Assembly (NCBI RefSeq): GCF_963576545.1
Contig: NC_083653.1
Coordinates: 12,781,858 to 12,845,857 of the forward strand
DNA length: 64,000 bases
From: Limanda limanda
Taxonomy: Eukaryota; Chordata; Actinopteri; Pleuronectiformes; Pleuronectidae
Direction: 5' to 3'
Numbering within the stretch: the stretch's first letter is position 1; every line of letters begins with the position of its first letter. Position numbers and translations under genes: made by a program. The notes beneath the pieces were generated by a model that saw only the letters and a program-made list of their open reading frames with translations, made no database searches and was not told where the DNA came from. Positions 46,261 to 58,912 of this stretch are shown piece after piece.

Positions 46261-46609
46261 GCAAGATAAGTTGTCCGAAGTGAACATCAGGTCCAGGTTG
46301 TGGCGCCCGCCGGGGAAAGAAACACACGGCAGCAGACACACCGCAAATCAAAAGCAATTTCGGTATCGATGGCTCAAGTTTCAATAAAAATCAATGGTGC
46401 TTGCCTTGTGTCAGGTAGGGTCAACTATCCAATTCAATTTCTTCCTGAGGTAGAGCTGCACAGCCAAGGGTTAGAGTATGTGTGTGTTTGTGTGTGTTCA
46501 CTCATGTACACAATGGAATGGTCAAAATAGCTTCAATACAGTAATACAATCCTCCAATAATGTGTGTTTTCACATGTTCACATTTTCACTCTTGCTTTTT
46601 AAGGTTTTA

Positions 46610-46937
46610 ACCATAGACTGTAAAATATAGTATATAATATAATCCTATGTAAAGATGGACTACACCAAAATAACACAGATACGAACGCTGCCATCTTGAG
46701 TATTTGCAGTGGTGATGAAGGGATGGAGCAGTGGTAGAAAGGTCCCATCAAGACACTCAACCAATCGTACGTCAGTCTCAGCTGTCTATCATGATGTGGT
46801 ACTCTGTTTTTATAGCATCAAATAATTAACTTACCGTAAAACTTTGTGGGAAACTTTAACGTGAATAACACCTAAAATGACAGAAATTAATTTGTGATTT
46901 GCCTTTGACTTACAGTTACAGACTAACAGTCTATGGT
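46610..46937. mobile_element. MITE-like element with ACCATAGACTGT terminal inverted repeats
   Basis: Starts ACCATAGACTGT at 46610 and ends ACAGTCTATGGT at 46937, 328 bp. The interior holds AAAGATGGACTACACC, CTGTCTATCATGATGT and TTTTTATAGCATCAAATAA, shared with the other copies. A DNA-transposon derivative; no clear target duplication. Confidence 0.7.
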
Positions 46938-47289
46938 GTCAACCAATCATTCATATCATATTAAATATATTTTCATCAACTAGGATTTGTGTGTATGATT
47001 CTCATGGCAGCATTTAGTGAAGTAACTCCAGGCCCTTAAAATATTAATGATCTCCCCATCATTTTTCAGGCCAAGAATCTCTCAGCATGAGACAGGAGAG
47101 GAGAGTTACATAACTCGCCTCCACTCTGCTCCACACACTGTCAATGTATGGAACGGTATTCTGCACCAAATTTACGAGTCAAGTTCAGTTTACTAATATT
47201 GCAGTATTTTCTGCCACAGATGCACAGCCAGTGAAAGTACAAGGTTCTAACCCTGTGTGCATTTTGCACTTCAGTGTTTGGTGGAAAAG

Positions 47290-47460
47290 CCAGAATGCTC
47301 TCTTTCTCACTTTCACCCCCCCACTCCCCCACGCTGCAGCTTTAATTAAACACAAAATCTGGAAATTAATTTTTCCTCCCACAACTTGGGGGAATTGGCA
47401 AAGGTTTTTTAACCGTCCCCGGACTCTTTCATTCATGCACACATTAACACATACACCATT
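47290..47460. other. Possible conserved noncoding stretch
   Basis: GCAGCTTTAATTAAACACAAAATC, GGAAATTAATTTTTCC and GGGGGAATTGGCAAAGG lie together in non-repetitive sequence with TTAATTAA cores. Composition-based suggestion only. Confidence 0.2.
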
Positions 47461-47600
47461 ACAGATTTATACAATTGGGATGAGGTGTGCAATTCTCATG
47501 GGATGTAAATACACATACAGAATACATCAGAGATGAAATATAGCCCCTCAGAAAGACAGCAGAGGAACACCTCCCACCTCCATTCATACCTCCCTCTCTG

Positions 47601-47602
<2 letters not shown>

Positions 47603-47641
<39 letters not shown>
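47603..47641. repeat. (CA)n microsatellite
   Basis: About 19 CA units. Confidence 0.97.
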
Positions 47642-47642
<1 letters not shown>

Positions 47643-49199
47643 GCAGACACACTTTACACTGGCTACGTGCTGATTGGACACGGGCAGGGGTTTGCAAACA
47701 GAGCTGCCAGTGACTGGAAATACACTGAGTGAGAGAGATGAGAGGAGCCCCTGCAGAGCTGACGAGTGGGCCACAGTCCTTCATACTCTCGACGATGGAA
47801 ACATCAAAAAGCAAGTCAGGACACAGATAGCAAACATCTACATGCACACATGAAGGAATATTGTCAGAGGCCTTTAGGCTGCCAGGGTTTTATACGTACA
47901 GTACCTTACAAAATGTCTCTGGTAATGTCAGTGTTTTCGGTTTGTTAATGTTCAGGTACTCTGCAGAAAAAGAAGGGGGGAAGATGAAGGAAAGAAAGTA
48001 CCACGGATCACTGACCCCCATCCGTCCCTTCCATTCAGATTGTGTTGCTATTTCCCGACTGATCTATGCCATCTGGCTGTGGATCTGAAATTTTCTGGCA
48101 CCCCATCCGTGTGGAATGCCCCGACACACACGGCTCAGCTCGCAGTGAAATGAAGGGAAAATGAAAATGAAATGAGCTGAGCTTCTCCCCTGATCTCGGT
48201 CTCAGCTTCTGTCCTCTGCTCAATCTCATCACCCTCTCCCTCTCCCTCCCTCCCTCGCTGTATCATCATCCTCTTCCTCCATCCTCTCATCCCTCCCACC
48301 GCCCTCCTCCCTGCCGCCACCCCTGGGTAATCAGTGTGCTCTCTCATTCCGTGGCACACGGAGACACATTGATCTGGCAGCACGCGCTCGCACACACACA
48401 CACGCACGCAAGGTTGTGTCTCTTACACATAAACACTAACACATACATTGATCTGGCCCGCAGGTCAAGTTCAATAGGAACAGCCAAGCGGCCCTCTTTC
48501 TATTTTTTTAAACAGAGCAGCTCTGCAGTGTATACTGCAAGGAGCTCTCACTCCTTGTCTCTTTTTCCCTCTCACACAGACACACACTCACAAATACATG
48601 CATGCACAGTCTCTCTATTCTTTTAACCCATAATGAACCTGAGATTTAAATTACGTGAAATAACTGACAAATATCTGCACCATGGTGCAACATTGTCAAG
48701 TCGCCATTATTTCCAAATACCACTTTTCAGTGTTATATCTTGACTCCAATCACAAAGGAGTCTTTTTTTTCCAGAAAAAAAGAAACCAAAACATATCTGA
48801 GCCCATTTTGTACACATCAGACGTTCAACATGACATTTATTTTATGTACAAACAAGTTCAAATCTCCCTGCGAGAGGAAAACACACAAATATTGTAAAAA
48901 CATGCGTCGTACAACCAAAGAGACCGAGTGAAACAAGCTCCGACAGACACGTGAGCCAACATCTCAGTAAGCAAGTGCATGCTGGGATTGTTCGGGAGGG
49001 GGAATCCCACTTGACTGAAATCTCTCTTTTCCTCTCTGTGTGTAATTTTTTTTCTTCACTCTTTTATGATTCCAGAGTAATTTATCCCTCAGAGAGAGAA
49101 GCAGACAGACGGACGGACAGAGAGGGAGAGACAGCGGGGGAGAGAGAGAGTGAGAGAAAGAGAGTCCCAAATTTGTGCACTGCACTTTGATTTAGTGAA

Positions 49200-49480
49200 G
49201 CAAATTTAAATTTGTTTGCTCTATGCAAAAAAAATTTTAAAAATAAGAAGCGGCATCGCCCTCAACTTGTGTGGATTTCCACTGGAGGCAGAAACATCGC
49301 TAATGGGAGCTAGTGCCGTGCTCACCACAGCCACGGGGGCGACGACACTAACTGAATTAGCCTCATGCATATATTTAATACAGACCTGCTACACAAATTA
49401 GCCCAGTGGTATGTAGCCTCGCACCTCACCAGTGAGGCTCCGAGATCCGAGCAGCAAATTAATTGGCTAGGTTGCCTCCA
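49200..49480. promoter_or_regulatory. Candidate conserved noncoding element
   Basis: A non-repetitive stretch of mixed composition with AACTGAATTAGCCTC, GCATATATTTAATAC, ACAAATTAGCCC and CAAATTAATTGGC. It is unlike the simple-repeat DNA around it. Candidate element of the pou3f2 landscape, by inference. Confidence 0.25.
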
Positions 49481-50739
49481 AGAGTAGTTCCTCGGTTTTT
49501 CCCTTCACCCCGAATTATGCTTCCCAATTGTCGACACACATTTGATATGCACGGAGGAAAGAAAACGTGTAAATCTGTGTTTCCTCACAAAAGCAGTGTT
49601 TGCATCTGCCCTTAATTTAAATAGAGTAGGGGTTACATCTCTGTATATGTGTTTCTGCATGAACATATATACTAATAAACCACAGGGGTGCAGCTCTGAG
49701 TACCGTATAGTAGATACACCCCCGGAAACATCTCCTTTCATCGTATACCGCTCTGCTTTGACTCTGTATTTGAAGGTGTATTTGTTTGTTCATTAGGAGC
49801 CACACAAATTCCACATGCTGAGAGACACTGTAATGAACTTGTGCACATCTGTAACCCATGGTGACTACAGAGAGGAAACACTAGGGAGGGGTGGGTTTAC
49901 CTTTAAAGTTTAATGCCCTGAAGTCTGTCCCTGCTAAGTAAAGATACACGCGGAGCAGCTAACGAAAAACTCTTGATAAGAGAGAGACACCGTGTTTGTG
50001 CTTGTGTGTTACAGACATAAAACAAGTAAGAGAACAAGACAGAGATTAGTTTGATTACCACACTGGGAACAAGCGCTATTGCTCACAGAGGTCCCTCCCC
50101 ATCCATCTTGGTTCGATCCCTGGACATTCATCTTGGCTCAGTCTCCGGACAGGATCTTTAAATGTGGTCGCGGTTTAAGTCGAGCTTTGCAACATCACTA
50201 TTGGTGTAGTGCAGGACTCGCAATCTGACCCTGACCTTGATGTTTAAAAAACGTTTAAGAGAGCTTTAGCAGCGCCGTGATTAATTTCAGTGCAGGATAA
50301 TTTAACAGGCAATGAGGTGAGGAGAGATGTTGAGGTTTTCTGAGGAATTTAGGAGAAGCTGACGTGTTTTCTCCAAACTCTATGTTCAGCATATGGGTCT
50401 GCCTCGGGTTGATGCATGTTGTAGTAGGGGGGGGGGGGATTGTTTAAAAGGGTGACACAAAAGCAAGAGGCCTATTGAGTCGACTGCCCCACCTGCCCGG
50501 TCTCCAAGCATAAAGGAGAGGTGGAGGAACACGGTAAGATGGAGGGACATCTGGAAAAGAAAAAGAAAAAAGAAAAAAGACAAGTTAATGAAAATACACA
50601 CAAACATTTTCTTAAGTCTTCTTATTATTTGTGGCAAGTGTTTTGGTTTAGAAAAGATCTGTTGCACTGTGAAATGATTTAATCAAGAAATCACAAAAGG
50701 ACAAATTCTTATAACTAGAGACAGGGTGAGAAATTCTAG

Positions 50740-51065
50740 AGAGAAACTCCCAGAAATACATTACACATAATGAAGAGTTGTGTTGAGGTCCTGCTGGTAC
50801 ATGTACTCAAGTAATCACGAGGCAGTCTCAGCTGTCAATCATGATGTTAACAGTGATGGAAATTTACTTTTGAACAAACCTCACAGTGAAAAGAACTCAC
50901 TAAAATGACAGAAACCATCTCCGAGAAAAATGTATTAAATGTGTTCTCTGATTTTCTGTCTTGGTCTTTTCTGCTAACATGGAGGAGGCAGGGCTCATTA
51001 CCTGTATTTCAGCCATCCACAGGGGGCGATTAAAAATGTTTGCTTTTACTCTCGGGGAGCTGTCA
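50740..51065. mobile_element. Dispersed MITE-like repeat, copy 4
   Basis: GTCTCAGCTGTCAATCATGATG, CACTAAAATGACAGAAA, AACATGGAGGAGGCAGG and CCACAGGGGGCGATTAAA match the 46610 and 53390 copies. Terminal repeats are degraded. Confidence 0.6.
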
Positions 51066-51716
51066 TGTCGACAGCCAGCAAACTGCACCTATTATTTAAC
51101 TTTATATCTAATTTATTTAAGCTCACATTTGACGTGTTGGTCTTTTATGCAATGCTGACTGCTACCAGTCTTCTGCTTAAGAAAAAGCTGATTTCTGAGA
51201 AAACTGTTTTCTCCTTATTGTGCTAAGTTAAGCTAACTGGCTTCATGTTTACTGCACAGCCACAAGAGGGGCATCGATCTCCTCATCAAACTCTGCAACA
51301 CAGCAAACGAGCACATTTCCCAAAATGTCAAACTATACTTCAAACGTTGTCAATGTCCCTTCGGCCTTGTGAGGACGGTTCTGTGCTCAGAGATCTGTCC
51401 CCGGTGATTAGAGGAAACAGATAAGCATTTAAGAAAGAGACACAAATCTCTACACTGGGTTGGGGCGGAGTAAGCTGATCAGAATATAGACGTGCGACAT
51501 TTCTTTCCCTGCTGTTGCCTGTCCATAGCGACGCTGATCAGTATTGGTAATTGATACGCAGACCTGTGCTTGTAAAATCCATCCAGCCACCGACGTCTGT
51601 CCACCATTACGGTGTCAAACAGTCAATCCTGCCTGTCAGCTCTCTGTCTATGCCATTCTATCTTCCTTCATTGCTTTGCTGTGAACAGACAAAACAAAAA
51701 TAATTCTGACTCTTAA

Positions 51717-51739
51717 CACACACACATATACACGCACAC

Positions 51740-51831
<92 letters not shown>
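51717..51831. repeat. (CA)n microsatellite, interrupted
   Basis: About 55 CA units with a few interruptions. Confidence 0.97.
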
Positions 51832-51833
<2 letters not shown>

Positions 51834-52015
51834 AACACGTTTATGAGCTTTACTCTCTCTCTTCACCTCCATCGAAGTCCAGATTTACTGCCTCTATTTC
51901 TTAACCTGACACCGGAGTGTATATTCACATAGACACAACTAAATATGGTGCTGCTGAATGCCTATACACACTCATTCATATCGACTGTGCATGCACTGCA
52001 GCCCATTGTGTGTCC

Positions 52016-52023
52016 ATTTGCAT
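52016..52023 (-). promoter_or_regulatory. Octamer (POU) motif
   Basis: Exact ATTTGCAT in CCATTTGCATGG. Could be a chance match. Confidence 0.2.
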
Positions 52024-53108
52024 GGATAGCTGCACATTTATCTGTACTGTAGGCCATAGTGCAGACTTGTGTATGGACGTATGGAGATTTACACCAGTTT
52101 TAACCCTGGGGTTAGCCATCAGTATTGATTAGAACAGACTTAGACTGATTTTAATCCCTGCTCTGCCCGAGACTATCGATCAGGGCGCTGAGCTTTCAAG
52201 TGGGTTTAACGACCTACCTGCCCCTCCTCCTGTCCCTCGCTCCCCTGTTTCAGATGTGCTCTTTTTCTACTCGGGCAGGAGCGGCAGAGGTTTGTTATTA
52301 CAACCCAAAGCAGAAGTGACGTGAGGTGTTAAACTTGGACCCGCGAGCCCAAACACTCCTCTTACACGCTCCTTTTTCAACACTAAACCAGGATGTGACA
52401 GCGAGCCGCCTCTAAAATATGACTGCACTCATGCTTCTCCTATCCTGAGTTTGTGTAGGTCATAATAAAGCCGGAGACAAGATGAATCTGGGCAACTCGA
52501 CAGCAATGTCACGGTAAAAATACCTGGTAATGAATTATGACCACTCACCCAGAGGTGGGAGCTTCGACTCATGTCTTTATGGGTCCTCTGAAGACAGTTA
52601 TATGGGACAACATGGGAGTCTTATAGGAGTCCTGGTGCCTTGGGACTTGGGTAGTGTTGTGAATTTATAGTTCCACCGAATGGTCACCTCTCTGATTGGT
52701 CCAGCACAATAACGCTGGCAATTGAGAGCCTGGCTTTTAAAGTCACGTAGATATATTTCACTGTGTGTTTGTGTGTGTGTGCGTTTGCGTTTGCCTGCCT
52801 GTCCCATGCAGACATATGAATCTGAGAGCATTTTTCATGGTGGAAGCATTTGTCACTGTGTGTGTGAGCGTTTGCGGGAACGTGTGTGTGTGAGGGATGG
52901 TTGCCGGGCTTGCCGTTTCTCCTCCATTTGTCCTCCCAGAGGCAGATTGGGGCGAAAGGGGGAATAAATTGGAGAAAGAGAATAAATCAATGCTAAACTG
53001 AGCACCAGGGAGACCTCCTAACCCTGACACTGTCACACGCGTGCAAAATGTAAAACGTGTCCGGGGAAAATGGTTTTTGAGTCCATATATCTCCACAAAA
53101 CCTCTACT

Positions 53109-53141
<33 letters not shown>

Positions 53142-53154
53142 ACACACACACACA
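53109..53154. repeat. (CA)n microsatellite
   Basis: CA run with one CC interruption. Confidence 0.96.
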
Positions 53155-53243
53155 AGTTGAGATAAAGGAGGAGAAAGGGCTTGTGGGTAATTTCTGTAGT
53201 GGTCTGAAATGTATTGTGTATATAAGACATGACTGCCTCCCAT

Positions 53244-53264
53244 TATCATTATTATTGTTATTAA

Positions 53265-53311
<47 letters not shown>
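53244..53311. repeat. (ATT)n microsatellite
   Basis: About 18 ATT units after an imperfect lead. Confidence 0.96.
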
Positions 53312-53313
<2 letters not shown>

Positions 53314-53339
53314 AAATGAAGCCCCATTATCCTGGATAC

Positions 53340-53740
53340 TATTGTTGAAGGCTGCTATCTTGGGCCAATGACGTCATTCAAGGCCTGAGTCATAGTATAG
53401 AAGTATTAAGGACCCACCAGAATACACGCTATCCCGAGTCAGTCTTAACTGTCAATCATGACATTTCACCTTGTTTTTATAGCATCAAATAACTAATTAA
53501 AACCAAAATTACTGAAAAAACAAACACTTGAACAAACATTATTATGATAACTATCTAAAATGACAGGAAATCATTGAGTAAAATGTATTAGATGTGTACT
53601 TTGACTTTTTACCTTGGCCTGTATCCACCAACATGAAGGAGGCTATACTGCAGCCAGCCACCAGGGGGGGGCGATAAAGATGCTTTGGCTTCACTATTGG
53701 GAAGCTGTCATGTCGTCCATCTTTTTATACAGTCTATGGT
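53340..53740. mobile_element. MITE-like element, copy 5
   Basis: Ends ACAGTCTATGGT at 53729-53740, preceded by GTCGTCCATCTTTTTAT, the same end as at 46937. The interior matches the family (GTCAATCATGACATTTCACC, ATAGCATCAAATAAC, AACATGAAGGAGGC). The left end is lost. Confidence 0.65.
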
Positions 53741-53744
53741 TTCA

Positions 53745-54215
53745 ACCCAGAGGTGACATCCTCACCAACTGTTGAGCGTCCTGACGCGTCAACCTTTTAC
53801 AATGGACACACTTCAATATCCCCACCACTTCAAATTCTGCAGGCGTTTTTGTCTTCAGTTTTCGGCCTCCACACATCTACGTTATTCCATGTATGTTACG
53901 CTTCCACAACAGCCAATGTCACCTGCTTTCATCTCCTTCTCTGTACACGACAGTTCAACTGCTTTCATCTTTCACGCTGCAACTGTCGGTTCACTGTTAA
54001 ATTAAAAACCCAAACGCTTTCATCGATCGCACCTCAAAGAAACACTTCAAACTCTTTCAGTGCTTCAACTCCCAACTGTAAAAGCTGGTACTTAAAGTGG
54101 GACCCATTCAACTTCTCAGATTCAAAAGATTTACATTTTAACAGTGTTTGCTCTTGCAATTGTCAACATAGTAACCGCTCTTTAAAGCACCTACAAGAAA
54201 CCTTTGATTTCCTTT
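53745..54215. repeat. CTTCAA/CTTTCA-rich repetitive stretch
   Basis: Many loose repeats of CTTCAACT, GCTTTCATC and CACTTCAA. A 154-codon plus-strand frame is open but its composition follows the pyrimidine-rich repeats; no domain or splice context. Confidence 0.5.
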
Positions 54216-54510
54216 GATTTTGCCGCCTCTGTGGACATGAGCGGTAATGCTTTCACCTGTCGACAGTCCCCGCCTGCCCAGCTTGTGCATTTGTGTTGGA
54301 TGTTTGCAGAATGCATAACAATGAAGTATCGATATTTTTGTTGCTGTAGGTAATATGACAACATAATAATTATCTTCTAGTACCGTTCATACTGTTACCC
54401 TAAACCTGCTGTAAAGGGTTTCCTCTTGTTGTTGTAGGTCAAAAAGAAGCAGCAATAATAAAATGAGACCGTTTTTATTACCAGTTAAGAACTCCTTGTA
54501 GTATTAAGGT
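54216..54510 (+). repeat. Dispersed repeat, copy A (partner upstream of pou3f2)
   Basis: Nearly identical to 57994-58352, from TTTTGCCGCCTCTGTGGACA to AACTCCTTGTAGTATTAA. Copy A lacks about 70 bp present in B (58205-58274). Confidence 0.9.
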
Positions 54511-54891
54511 AATTTGAACCGTTTACTTGTACCTATTTAGGATATTTTGCTGCATGTTTGTGAGGAAACGAGCTGGATGTGTATTGTAACCACAGAGCAT
54601 CATGCTCTCTTTTGCACAGTGAACTGAGGCAGCACGTTCGAGGCTGCAGATGGAGCCGGGCGCTGGCGGTTCGGGAGCAGAGAGAGTGTATAGATTGGGA
54701 TTATGGAGGTGCACTGGGGAAAGGCTCTTCAGTGAGTTTTCTATTCAACTTAAGTCCTCTAAGACCTCCTCATCTCTTCTGAGAGCAGCAAGCTGAGATC
54801 TGATCTAATGCTGAGTGCCACATGTGAGTGTGTGTGTGGGTGCGAGAGAGAGAGAGAGAGACACAACACTTTGATGAGAGCCTGCTGGGGA

Positions 54892-54892
<1 letters not shown>

Positions 54893-54923
<31 letters not shown>

Positions 54924-54934
54924 TGTGTGTGTGT
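54893..54934. repeat. (GT)n microsatellite
   Basis: GT run interrupted once by AT. Confidence 0.96.
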
Positions 54935-55589
54935 AATGAACAAGTGTGTGCATGTATGCTTGTGTGCTTATGTTTTGGGGTAATGAAGGAGTCCATGGTT
55001 TATATATTTCTCTGTGTGTACGCCCATGTCCGTGCACTCTCCCTCCTCCCTGAAGGGTTGTTTGGGGTATTCTGTGCAGGTTTTGCTCAGGGGGGAGGTG
55101 GGTTCTTGGGGTCTTGCATTCAGATGTAATTAGCCCAGACAATGGCCTGGTTAAAGCTGGAATCCTCCGAGCCCCCTCTCTCTTTGATTGTGTGGGCCAG
55201 CTGTGGAGGAATGGCCATTATCTCCCTGTGTCCGGCAGCATAAAGAATCCCCCCCCCCCCCTCTCCGCCCTGGTTACCCCTGCGTTACAGGGTTCCCACA
55301 GGGGGAGGGACATGGGCCGGTCACACACACTGGCCTAGAGAAAGTGAAAGCAACCAGAGCACTGGTTGCCTGGCAAACATTAATTCAGATAAATGGCTTC
55401 ACCTCGCACTTGAACCACTCTTTCTCAAAGTAATGCAGTTGAGCAGGCGGCACTGGTTACACGAGAGTGAAAAATCTCTTCCGATCGACATGTACATGCC
55501 TTTCTTCTATAGGTGTTTCCACTTGTGTGTGTTTGTGTGTTTTTGTTTTGTCTGCGTCCCTTTCAATCATAAATATCTCATAGAGAGTT

Positions 55590-56060
55590 CCGCCCGCGCA
55601 CAGGGACACTTAGGCCCATTAGACTTGCGAAGAAATTGAATCTTTACAGCACTGGGGCCATATAATTACTGTTAATTTAACGCTCAGATTCTCCATCATT
55701 AACTCTCACTGTTGAATACAGAGCAAGTTACAGGGCAAAACAGAGACAGTGCATGTGTTGAGCCTGCAGAGCCTGTGTTGACAGCGCAACCCGGCCCTTT
55801 GACTGAATTAACAGCGACCTCTTCCTCTTGTAAGAACAGGACTCGCATCGTTTATGCGTTATTAGGTCCTGTAATTGGGCAGCCAGTAGTTTGCATATTA
55901 GTCTATTAGGGTAATATGTTTTGCTTCTCTCAAAACACGGCTTGCCAGAGCCCCTGGCGACACATTTGGTAATTCTCAGAATTACACCCTAATCATAAAC
56001 CAGTGTTCTTTCAATCTCTATAATTCAGGGTGCGTTGGTGTACACACATCCTCAGCTTTA
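55590..56060. promoter_or_regulatory. Candidate conserved noncoding element with near-octamer
   Basis: Non-repetitive stretch with GGCCATATAATTACTGTTAATTTAACGC, GTCCTGTAATTGGGCAGCC, AGTTTGCATATTAG (seven of eight octamer bases at 55890-55897) and ACACCCTAATCATAAACC. Packed TAAT/ATTA cores about 3 kb before pou3f2 make it a fair enhancer candidate. Conservation is not tested. Confidence 0.3.
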
Positions 56061-56069
56061 TAAGATGTA

Positions 56070-57440
56070 TTGATTAGGCTATCACTGCCTATTTAGGATT
56101 CAATTGCATTATGGTCTTAAACACTATCTGCATGTGACTTTGAATTTGACAAATGTTTCTGTATATTTCATTGGATGCATGTGATGCTGCACAGAATCCC
56201 TGTCTGAAATTTAAACATCCATACTTTTATTTGTTGTCTTTCGAGGTTCCTTTAACCTCTAAATAGCTCTTACGGTTTACAGCTGGTGTCCCACTTTGAA
56301 CCAATAAAATTACATCTCCTAAATAACAGTAGTTGCTGAAGTAGGTCAAGGGTAAGATTAATAAAGATAATACAGAGGAATAAAAAGGTGACGGATAATA
56401 AAAGCTGTTGGAACAGAGGTTGTTTTTACAGAATGAAACTTTGCAACACTACAGTTGCCACTGGAGGCTGCTCTGGATGATACAGCTCTGTATTCTCTGG
56501 ATACATTTACAGAGAGGCCCAGGAATAAGGCAATTCAAACTGTAATCGTAGTTATGGTACACATTCTATTTTCGGTTACTGAATCACTTACTTTGCAAAT
56601 TGTATCTTTCTTTTTTAACTGTGTAGTTCACTATGAAATATTAATAATTCCACAGCATTATTGTGCACTTGCAGAATTAACTTTACTGTTAAACATGTAA
56701 TTGTTTCATTATTATTCAGAACACTTTATTCCATTTATATATATTTCACGTAAGACATTTAAGTTGCTTCTGCGTGTCCCCTTGCCAACGAGTTAATTGG
56801 TTCCCTGCTGCTGCTTTATGTAGAACAGGTATGAGTTTAGGAGGGAGGAGTGTCCTCGTGCTAGAGGAGCGTTATCTGCCTGTTGTGAATCTGAGAGGGA
56901 TCCAGTGTTTTGCTGTGTAGGTGTTTATTAATTTAAGACAGGAGAAGATCAAAATCCTGTGGTTTAAAGTTGTGGCCCTCTTATTACCCGCAGCTCAGAG
57001 GATCTGGAGCACGACCAACCAACAAAACTAATTATTTAAAAACAGACCTTATTAGGCTAAGTTCAGTTAGCAAAACTTAAAATCTCATATGAACTTAGAA
57101 TGTGGCTGCTGGTAACCTATTCTTATTCTTACTTTTATATTTTATTTCAAACACTTTCTGTGGGCTTGACCTGAGAGGTGTGTAAGAGAGGAATATAAAC
57201 CAACTGGAAATGTGGGGGAAAATCATGGAATTTAGAAATAGCTAAGATTTCTTATCATCTTAAAACATGTTTTCACAAATTACTTTTAAAATTTAAATGA
57301 AAATCTTAAATTCTTCCTCAATATTTTTTCTCTGTTTGTGTGAAGTGGAATCTAAGAAACAACAATACTTGAGTTATTCTTCCAATTATTTCCACCCCTG
57401 TTGTATTGTGGGACTGTTTATAATGGAAACAAATTAAACT
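56070..57440. other. AT-rich intergenic, no gene seen
   Basis: No supported coding or repeat feature. Confidence 0.45.
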
Positions 57441-57569
57441 CTTGTGAGTCATCTTTGCTTTTTGTGCATGGAAAGCTGGAGATCATTTTTCCTCATCCCA
57501 ATACTGAAATACAAGGAGTTCAGGGAAAACAGACCTAACGTGACACTGTTGGTGCTTCCATCTCAAAGT

Positions 57570-57860
57570 TTACCCAACAAGCAGGTGGAAGGGGGCGCGG
57601 TGGTCGCAAAGGATCCATTCTTGCGGCCTCCTCTCTTTAGCCCCGAGTTGCCCTCTCCACTCGCCCCCCCATTATTTGTCCCGGCGGCCGAGCGCGCGGC
57701 CCCAATGAGCCCTTTGGAACGGAACGAAAAGAAGGAGAGAGCTGCAGCTGTGACGTGGGCGTCGTTGTTCCATTCAGCGCGTTCGCCATGGCAACGGGGC
57801 CGAGGCCCTGGAAGCACGTAGCCCCTCTTCTCTAGACGCCGTCCTGAGGGCAAAGAGGCA
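57570..57860. promoter_or_regulatory. CpG-rich region upstream of pou3f2 with RFX-like site
   Basis: CpG-dense (GGCGGCCGAGCGCGCGGCCCC). It contains TGACGTGGGCG and GTTCGCCATGGCAAC (57781-57795), whose centre and right half match the RFX X-box GTTGCCATGGCAAC. It may be the outer part of the pou3f2 promoter island, now separated from the gene by an AT-rich duplicated unit. Open frames on both strands are composition effects. Confidence 0.45.
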
Positions 57861-57947
57861 GCTGGAAGTTTCTCCTCATGATCACCGCACATGGCGCAAA
57901 ACCTCCCAACCAGCGCATCTCACCTTAACCCTACGTGAATGTGGTTC

Positions 57948-58407
57948 AAGCAACTTAAGCAGTTTTGAGAACTGGGACCATGAACGTTTTTACGATTTTG
58001 CCGCCTCTGTGGACATGAGCGGTAATGCTTTCACCTGTCGCCAGTCCCCGTCTGCCCAGCTTGTGCATTTGTGTTGGATGTTTGCAGAATGCATAACAAT
58101 GAAGTATCGATATTTTTGTTGCTGTAGGTAATATGACAACATAATAATTATCTTCTAGTACCGTTCATACTGTTACCCTAACCCTGCTGTAAAGGGTTTC
58201 CTCTGAACTCCCCAGTGGTCCGATATCGAGAATATTTTTTATACAAAAGGCCACCTTTCTCCCTGATTTCTCTATTGTTGTTGTAGGTGAAAAGGTGGGA
58301 CCAAGAATAAAATTAGACCGTTTTTATTACCAGTTAAGAACTCCTTGTAGTATTAAAGTAATTTAAGCAACTTAAACAGTTTTGAGAACTGGGACCATGA
58401 ACGTTCT
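57948..58407 (+). repeat. 417-bp unit with 43-bp direct repeats, copy B
   Basis: The 43-bp sequence beginning AAGCAACTTAAGCAGTTTTG occurs at 57948-57990 and, with two mismatches, at 58365-58407. Between them lies the copy of the 54216-54510 repeat plus about 70 extra bases. The unit ends about 500 bp before the pou3f2 start codon. Confidence 0.9.
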
Positions 58408-58559
58408 TTTCTTGTGCGCAAAGATGTGGCCACTACATCGATGCATGTGTTTCTTATGGAACTTTTACGCACGGTTGACGCACGGACCCAATAAATGTGA
58501 CCCACTGACCCACTTCAAGCGGAATAAACTACTTTCAAACGAATATACATGTGTTTTCC

Positions 58560-58912
58560 TTTTCTTTTAGCTGAGCTCGCTCGGTCTCCTCTGCGCGCTC
58601 TCTCCCTGCGCTCTGTGCTCCTCCAGCACGCTGCAGGACTGCTTGTATTGTTGGGCAGAGTGATTGGGGTTTCTGTACAATCTCCCGTGACCAATGAGCG
58701 GGGTGCTGTCAGGGGTAACCACATCTGTCAACCGCTCCTGGCCAATAAAGAGCGGAGCGAGGCGGACCACAGGTGCGCGCCTCTGCGTCCCCTTGGCACA
58801 GCGCCCGGGAGATGCTGGAGAGAGACGCCGAGCTGCCCCGTGGCGCAAAAGAGTTCCTGTCAAAGGCAGCCTCCTCCTTTTAACTCCGGCGATCACTCCG
58901 GCTCCGAGACTT
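58560..58912 (+). promoter_or_regulatory. Proximal promoter / 5' UTR of pou3f2
   Basis: GC-rich with two CCAAT boxes on the plus strand (GACCAATGAG near 58690, GGCCAATAAAG near 58740). The frame stays open upstream from an ATG at 58694, but the added 73 residues do not resemble POU3F N-termini, and [10 protein letters not shown] at 58913 does. The true start site is not visible. Confidence 0.5.

Noticed and set aside
53753..54217. 154-aa plus-strand frame
   Set aside because: Ser/Thr/Phe/Cys-rich composition follows CTTCAA/CTTTCA repeats. There is no domain, promoter or splice context.
57444..57892. Frames of 125 and 109 aa upstream of pou3f2
   Set aside because: They are open on both strands through a CpG-rich stretch, as composition predicts, with no domain or conserved pattern.
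58694..58912. N-terminal extension of pou3f2 by 73 residues
   Set aside because: Open in frame, but the residues are Arg-rich and unlike any POU3F N-terminus, whereas the ATG at 58913 begins the family-typical MATA. Probably 5' UTR.
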